A stretch of DNA of 64,000 bases from Plutella xylostella (taxonomy: Eukaryota; Arthropoda; Insecta; Lepidoptera; Plutellidae). The DNA lies in the NCBI RefSeq assembly GCF_932276165.1, contig NC_063984.1, positions 9,989,501 to 10,053,500 of the forward strand. The letters run 5' to 3'. A program made the position numbers and the translations under genes. This document shows positions 57,870 to 64,000 of the stretch, one piece after another. How positions within the stretch are numbered: the stretch's first letter is position 1; the number at the start of each line of letters is the position of its first letter. Below the pieces are notes generated by a model. It had not been told where the DNA came from. It did no database searches and saw only the letters and a program-made list of their open reading frames with translations.

Positions 57870-58005
57870 CTAAAGATAAAGATAAAAAGTCTTTACAACA
57901 CAAAACAGAAGGTATTTACATAATTATAGGTAAAACAGAAAATAAATATATACCTAACACAAACGGCAGCCATATCTTTGAGAGTAGTCTCTTCCAGACA
58001 ACCGT
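57870..58005 (-). mobile_element. LINE 3' end, family L
   Basis: On the minus strand GGTTGTCTGGAAGAGACTAC and ATATGGCTGCC are followed by an AT stretch and a TTTATC-repeat tail (complement of AAAGATAAAGATAAAAAG). Confidence 0.6.
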
Positions 58006-58349
58006 AACAAGAAGGAAATGGGTATAGACACACATAATGTGTAAATATCTACATTATAATTTCTTCTATATTTAAACTTAGGTAATTGATTAACGTCGTA
58101 TTTACACTTTATGTAACTAGGAACGAATGAGGTCTGTCACATACAGGATGGATAAAATAATAACTAAGGAAACATTAATCTTTGAACAAAACCTGTTCTT
58201 GGTCTGGGTGATAAATGTTTCAGCCAACATTCGACTGCAAACAATTGAAAATAAATTGCAAGTATGTGTTGGAAGAAGCATTTTAATTTTATCTATTAAT
58301 GGCATTACATCACACAGGTTAGTAAATATACTGGTTACTATATTTAAAA
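58006..58349. other. AT-rich DNA, nothing recognised
   Basis: Overlapping frames on opposite strands (58117-58305 minus, 58127-58357 plus) have no domains. Confidence 0.4.
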
Positions 58350-58736
58350 ATATATAGGTCTCTATTCTCTATTCTCTCTGTGGGGGTGTAAGTACCTGCA
58401 CCTGGCTCTCTCGAATGGAACCTTTGTGCATATCCCCAAGTTCTAAACTGCCTACGGTCCTAAGCTTGGACCATTTCCCACCACGCTGGTCCACTGCGGG
58501 TTGGTGGGTTCACATATCTAGATGTGCTAAATCTAAATATGCAGGTTTCCTCACGATGTTTTCCTTCACCGTAAGAGCGATTGTATACATTGTACTTAAA
58601 TTCAGAAAAGAACTCATTGGTACATCTCAGCGCCGGGAATCGAACCCGCATCTCTGGCGTGAGAAGCGGGCGCTTACCCGACTGAGCTACCACCGCTCTC
58701 GACTGAGCTACCACCGCTCTTACGGTATATATAGGT
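58350..58736 (-). mobile_element. tRNA-derived SINE, family C, with duplicated A box
   Basis: The body (58360-58726) is flanked by ATATATAGGT (58350-58359 and 58727-58736). On the minus strand the head has GGTGGTAGCTCAGTCGGGTA and a B box (complement of 58636-58646). The body then reads GAAGGAAAACATCGTGAGGA. The tail is AGAGAAT-type repeats. A 21-bp segment covering the A-box region is tandemly duplicated (58679-58699 and 58700-58720, identical). Confidence 0.88.
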
Positions 58737-60239
58737 ATCATAATCTATTTTCAATGAAATATATCCTACTAAGATATTATGGTTAGCAAGTCGCCCGTTC
58801 TATAAATAACAGGTCTGCTGATTACAATTGTTATTATAAACGATTTCAACGCATAAAGGTAAGATAACAAATCATTTATCAAGTTAAAAAAAGTCAACAC
58901 AACATTCAAAGAACTCTCGATTTCCAAAACATTGTGTCATACACACACCATACGTGACTATCTGGTAAGAAAAGTTACGTATAAGGCAGAGCGGGAGTCA
59001 CAGTACCTACATTACTACATACCTAACTATCTTTCTCTCTTTCTAAATATAGACTAAGCCAGAAAGTTTCGCTATCAAAGTACTGTAGGAAAAGCTGCCC
59101 TTGCTTGACTTATTACTAAGTTTCAGTTTGCTGCCGTACAATAGGTTCTTTTAATACAACGAGATACAGTCGTTATTAGCATTAGCGCTACAAAACTTCG
59201 TATTTGGTCGGGTAGTCCCTAGGCCCGTGCGTCGCAACTGTGACATTACCTCAGCGGTCAGTGTGTTCGAGTGAATCTGTCGTAATCGATGTCAGTGATC
59301 TACTACAACTGCGATCGATAGCCACTAGTGGGTCACGTCTGTCGCGATGCCACCTGACTCTTTCTCATGACAAACCGGTTGTCACGATAAATATTCAACG
59401 AATGCAACCAATCAAATAATTATGAGCTATTATGACAGACAGCTGGTAGCTTCTGTTGGCAGCAAGTTTTTTCTTTCTTCTTGAAATGCTGTTTAATAGG
59501 TCAAGGTCAATATAAATTAAATTGTATATAGCTATTCTGCGATTATGAATATCGATATTCAGAGAATCGATTATTATAAATCGAATCCCAATAGTAGTTA
59601 TTAGCACTAGGTTAATGCATATTCGCGCAGCGTTCATTATCTGTAGAAGAGGTAGAGATACCTATTTTGAAACCCGTAATTTGGCTACCTCGAAGTTTAC
59701 TTGACTTTGACTTCCATATGACCTCTACAAGCCAATTATAATTGGATCCAATTAAACTATAAACGTATATGTCGGTAATTCACACCTCTAGACAGAATAT
59801 GGTTGTTAAGATTTTAAAATGCCGAAGGACACAGGATGTTAATTTACACTATTGAATTTAGGTTAGAAATGGCACTAATTATATATATTTATATCTCACT
59901 CTATTATTCAATTCAACTGTATCATGGCAAGGTCTAATGCCGATATATAATAGGAGCATCTACTAAAGCCACATTTGTTGAGTAAAATATAACATTCTTA
60001 CAACACAATACAAACTCCAACAACACTTTGGCAATACAATCACAAGATAGACCTTATATGAATTTAGAAGTAATCTTTCAATCAAAAAAGATGCTATCGT
60101 GACTGAACGCATCCTGGTGGTAACATTGAAACGACCTCTACTCGTTGTTTGGTTAGATGGAAAAACACTTTATTTTTAACACCATTTCATGTACTTATAT
60201 GTATGTATGTATAAGCAAACAAAAAAAGTAAGGCAAAAA
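58737..60239. other. Mostly AT-rich DNA
   Basis: A GC-moderate stretch at 59210-59370 has no recognised content. Confidence 0.4.
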
Positions 60240-60390
60240 CCGCGTGTGTAAGGTCAGTGTCAAAATCGTTGGCGCGAAACGATTATGCAATTAGCGTTTA
60301 GTAATCGACGGATCGGTCATCGCTGCAACGCGCACATCACTAATTTATTCATGCCTTTGAGACGATATTCGTCTTGTGACTAATTAACGG
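60240..60390. promoter_or_regulatory. CpG-richer block (possible enhancer)
   Basis: GTTGGCGCGAAACGATTATG, a TGCAATTAG homeodomain-type core and CTGCAACGCGCACATC occur together in AT-rich DNA. Inference only. Confidence 0.25.
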
Positions 60391-62689
60391 GAGTAGAAAA
60401 ATCTATAAGTATTTTATTTGGGTAAAATATTACGTATTTAAGCACTTCCCATCTAAATATTTTGAAATATATTAAGTAAATATCTTACAAAGAATACCAA
60501 CCGAGAGTGTCTAGACAGCATATTTTGATTAAGATTTTAGGTATGCAAAAATGTTTTGGAGCGATTAGCTTAACATTTTTAACAAACTTGACTTGTCATG
60601 GTTCGCCAAACGTTTGTTCATAAACCATATCGCAAAAGGGAAGACGTCAATTTCATTGGCGAAGTTGCATTGTACTTATTACAAACGAGCGATGATTGGC
60701 CAAATCATTACCTACGAGCTTCCTTTGTAGACATATTTTTACAATCATATGTAATTAATTTAAAGATATTGCTATTTTCCTGTGTTTTACGCAGTGCAAC
60801 ATCCCGTCATAATTTCAATTGTATGTTCAGATTGTTTATCGCTGAATTGTTTTTAATGACATTTTAAATACGTATTTACCTGAGGTATTTACAGACAATG
60901 GTAGTGATTTTGAAGGCACATTTTTTAACCTTACCCTGTCTTTGTGACGGATACATGAAAGACGCTGCGAGATAGACAAGAAATACAATTTGACACATTT
61001 ATTTATTTTTGACAGTTTCCTTTTTCTATTTCCGTCCGATGTGCCGGCTAGTTGACGTGTAGTGAAACAGTCGTGTGACTGCTTATTTGTTCAAGTCGCT
61101 CGTAAAGTCGGGTTTTCTTGTAAACTGTTTATTTATTGTTCACATCTGACGGATCTAAACGTTGGGCCACGACCGTTTCATGTGATTACGACAGATGACA
61201 ACACGATTTACTGCAGGAAAAACGGCCAAGTGTAGGTAATTTTTTTCCGTTCATACATTTTTATTCAAATAATTTTAGAGTTTTTTCTTCCTACTCACCA
61301 AGTATTGTAGACTTTTTACTAAGCATGATATGATATGCAAACTTGTTTGCTCTACCACTGCTGGCCTGCATATTGGCACCTAGTTACCATCATCTGGCAG
61401 TACACAGGTGAATTGCAATATATAAAGATCTTACTTAACCTTTTTACATATTTACTTGGATTAAATTAAAATAATTCTTACAACACCAAGTATATAATTG
61501 ACGCTACTGGTTACCTACCTAACATAAGCATAAATACCTATTAACAAAACAATAGTTAAAATATAAACTATTTGTGAAGTCAATTTGTAGAAGTTCTTGT
61601 TATCTCCAATATCCAGTACAGAGGCTGTTGTTGTAATAAAACTGTTTTTATACTTCTGTATCGTTCCTTAAAAGGTTGTGAGTTGTGACAAGCCTTAGCC
61701 CGGGGTGAAATACAATTATATCCCCGACCAAACGGGATGGATCTCAGATATATTGTTATTGGGAGTTGTGCAGAAATATACTCAGCCTGTATAAGGTGTT
61801 GAAAAATTTGCCGTATAAGTATATAAGGCTGTTGTTTCATGTTGTTACTAACTACCGGCGCCAATTGAAATAAAAACATCTTATCATTTTCAAAGCGGTT
61901 TACCAGTTGAGTGCATGGAAGGAACCTCCTTATTATACTTCAACCACGACGTTAGTCGACACAATTATAACTACCTACCATAGCAACATCAACACTACCT
62001 ACCTACCTACTTAAACAAACTCTAATTTATCCTATGTTTGTTTATTCAATTTAATAGATTCGATTTTGACGTAAAGCTTACGATGTTACTGATACACTGA
62101 CAAAATAAGAGTAAATATCAACAAAAAAATGCTGAGTAAAAAAATCGCTCAGGATTAATTGCGTGTCGGATATGACCAGCTGCTGGCCAATTTTATGAAG
62201 AGAAAAATCCAAATGGCCATTCCTTGGCAACCGAAAATCATTCTTATGCCTCATATCATTTAAGGCAGCAGATTGATTAATTAAATTTTTGTCATTCCCG
62301 TACTGTATGCACGAAGTTTTATTTATGTAGTTTCAGTTTGACACGTGTACAGTTTTTTTTAAATAGCCACATAAGGTCGTGACGTCATGGAGTTTTCACG
62401 ATCTTTGCCAAAAATATCGTGATCTATAGGTTAGTTACTTTGTAAGAAGCCAGAAAAAAGTCCAACAATTTCAGTGAAGACAGAAGAAGATCAACATGTG
62501 TATCGTGTATGAGAAAACACCCTAGGAGGTCAAAATAATAAAGTATCTTAACCCTCATTTCCATTTTGCTATCAGTTCCGCTTATAATTTTCTCAAAACC
62601 GGCCGTACGCTAAATTGAGACACTTCTCAATTTAGGTGTAGACAAAAAAACAGCTATCATTCTACGATTTTAAAAAACTAAGATCTCGT
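60391..62689. other. AT-rich DNA, nothing recognised
   Basis: It includes short ACCT runs near 61994-62010 and a CRE palindrome TGACGTCA at 62380-62387. No gene is supported. Confidence 0.4.
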
Positions 62690-62960
62690 CACGCGACTGT
62701 CACGTGGCAGTAATTAGCGTCCAGCTGTTGGACAATCGATTAGAACGCGAACTGATGTCGACGCGGGAATGTTTGGCGCCCAGCATGCGGCCGGCCTAAT
62801 GGCCGAAATGCGACACAAAGGAAGAATAAAAAAATAAACTTGTAGGTTTTTGTTTTAAAAATAATACACAGGAGTGCGTCCGTCGCCAAGTGTCTGCCCG
62901 GCTCATCGTTAGCAGTTTAAAATAGATCATTTTCTAGTTCTCCGCGCGACAATGGATAGC
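62690..62960. promoter_or_regulatory. CpG-richer block (candidate regulatory)
   Basis: GC-rich patches (GTCGACGCGGGAATGTTTGG, CATGCGGCCGGCC) and a GTAATTAGCG homeodomain-type core. No reading frame. Confidence 0.3.
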
Positions 62961-63829
62961 GATCTAGATCGAGGAGATAAAATGCGATAGTTTATTTGAA
63001 TAAATAACACGCCTGTTTTCTTTTTCTTCAAAAGAAATGGAATGCGTCAGTGACGTTCGCGTTGTCGTTGGGAAAAGAAATTTAGCTTCCTAATGGAAGA
63101 TAAACAGTAATTGTCTATTTTGGACGCTTTCTTCAAAGTAACTGAAGATCTGAAGGAACTAAATTAAGTTTGGCTCAATGAATTGAATGTTCCTCTACAA
63201 TGCAATTAGAACAAACGTGGATATTTACAAAGAAATTGGTAGGATATAACTAATTACAGCAATTAATTTGATCGAGTTCAATCAAATCATAAATAAAAGT
63301 ATCACAGTTACATTGGTTCTTGGTTCTATTGATAATAAATATTTATTCGGCATTGTCGATGGAATTTATTAGCCTCATAACTTTTCCAAATATAATTCAT
63401 ATAGAGCTTTGATATAATAGCTTTATGATCTACAATTTAATATCGCGTTGGGAAAATATTCGACGGCCGAGTATGGGTCAAAGAATTCTCATGAGCATAA
63501 TAAGGCGTGTTTTCATTATTTTTATAGTGGACCAATAACATCAGAAATTATCTCAGACTGTAACATTAAAACGTGCAAGCTAGCGAAAATATGCAGGAAA
63601 ATTATGCATTAATAACATTAAAAATACTCACAGTTTCCGTAAAATATTTCAGGAATGATGCCGCTGAATTTTCAATTTCACTTCTAACTTTGGTTTGCGT
63701 AACAAATAAATCACTGAAAGCTCCCAGAAACGTAATCAGGAAGACGTGTCAATAAACATCACACAAGCATTTGTGTACAAAAGAACAGATACACGGAAAG
63801 GGGATCACAAAGGGGTAGAAAATTGTCGG
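62961..63829. other. AT-rich DNA, nothing recognised
   Basis: No supported gene or repeat. Confidence 0.4.
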
Positions 63830-64000
63830 TTAAAATCTCGCGGTGCGTAAATTTTCGCGGGAAAGTGGAACAGTGACACACGTGCGTCCGACGCCGAGCT
63901 GCGAGCCGACTGATTCAACACAACGATTTCAGTTCACCTGCAATGCGTGCGCTGATCGTCGGAGCGAGATAGTTATGAGAATTTCCCCGTTGCTAGACAG
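63830..64000. promoter_or_regulatory. CpG-rich block at window edge
   Basis: GC and CpG rise sharply (GCGTCCGACGCCGAGCTGCG, GCGTGCGCTGATCGTCGGAG) and continue to the window end. It may be the edge of a promoter or exon lying mostly outside. Confidence 0.35.

Noticed and set aside
58621..58720. Possible tRNA gene on the minus strand
   Set aside because: The tRNA-like head is part of a SINE with a TSD and a duplicated A box.
25248..62387. Four perfect CRE palindromes (TGACGTCA at 25248, 30394, 52026, 62380)
   Set aside because: Only slightly more than expected by chance for an 8-mer in 64 kb, and widely scattered. Only the 52-kb one has a suggestive TATA-like neighbour.

Overview
This window looks like a piece of a lepidopteran (moth or butterfly) nuclear genome. 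It is AT-rich, lacks dense genes, and is packed with dispersed repeats of lepidopteran type: short non-autonomous Helitrons (TC...CTAG ends, inserted between A and T), tRNA-derived SINEs with target-site duplications (TSDs), 5'-truncated RTE-type LINEs, many copies of one LINE 3' end, and many small terminal-inverted-repeat (TIR) elements. A short (TTAGG)n-type stretch also fits an insect. I see no rRNA, genuine tRNA gene, CRISPR array, operon or bacterial feature. Most of the window is probably intron or intergenic DNA. Start codons implied by simple ORF finding are unreliable here: the longest frames begin at GTG and are really open further upstream.

Layout. 1-9 kb: AT-rich DNA with a Helitron, hairpin MITEs and a 561-bp TIR element (2738-3298). 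9-18 kb: more MITEs and a 1.2-kb 5'-truncated RTE retrotransposon on the minus strand (13450-14650) with a 10-bp TSD. 18.4-18.7 kb: a full tRNA-SINE with a 13-bp TSD. 20.6-21.9 kb: a transposon nest (LINE 3' end, second RTE copy with 10-bp TSD, LINE 3' end split by a Helitron). 22-25 kb: copies of a small GGGTCACTCTATA MITE family. 34.0-36.9 kb: the most interesting part. It holds a GC-rich minus-strand exon (34046-34296), the only convincing host coding exon, followed by two unrelated TIR elements (34512-35403 and 35627-36268). Each has 4-bp matching flanks and carries a promoter-like segment, an ATG and a short coding stretch ending at a good 5' splice site. A Helitron follows. 42-58 kb: SINEs of three families, a 1.3-kb TIR element (47977-49309), a 204-bp MITE with 55-bp TIRs, and CpG-richer blocks that may be regulatory. 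58.7-64 kb: mostly unique AT-rich DNA with a few CpG-richer, possibly regulatory blocks.

How it fits together. Apart from the single exon and the possible regulatory blocks, the annotatable content is mobile DNA. The best candidate for something undescribed is the pair of exon-carrying TIR elements 223 bp apart at 34.5-36.3 kb. The second has a relative at 2.7 kb that lost exactly 81 bp containing the start codon. They could be deletion derivatives keeping the first exon of their own transposase gene, or elements that captured a host first exon. In either case they carry a portable promoter-ATG-splice-donor unit.
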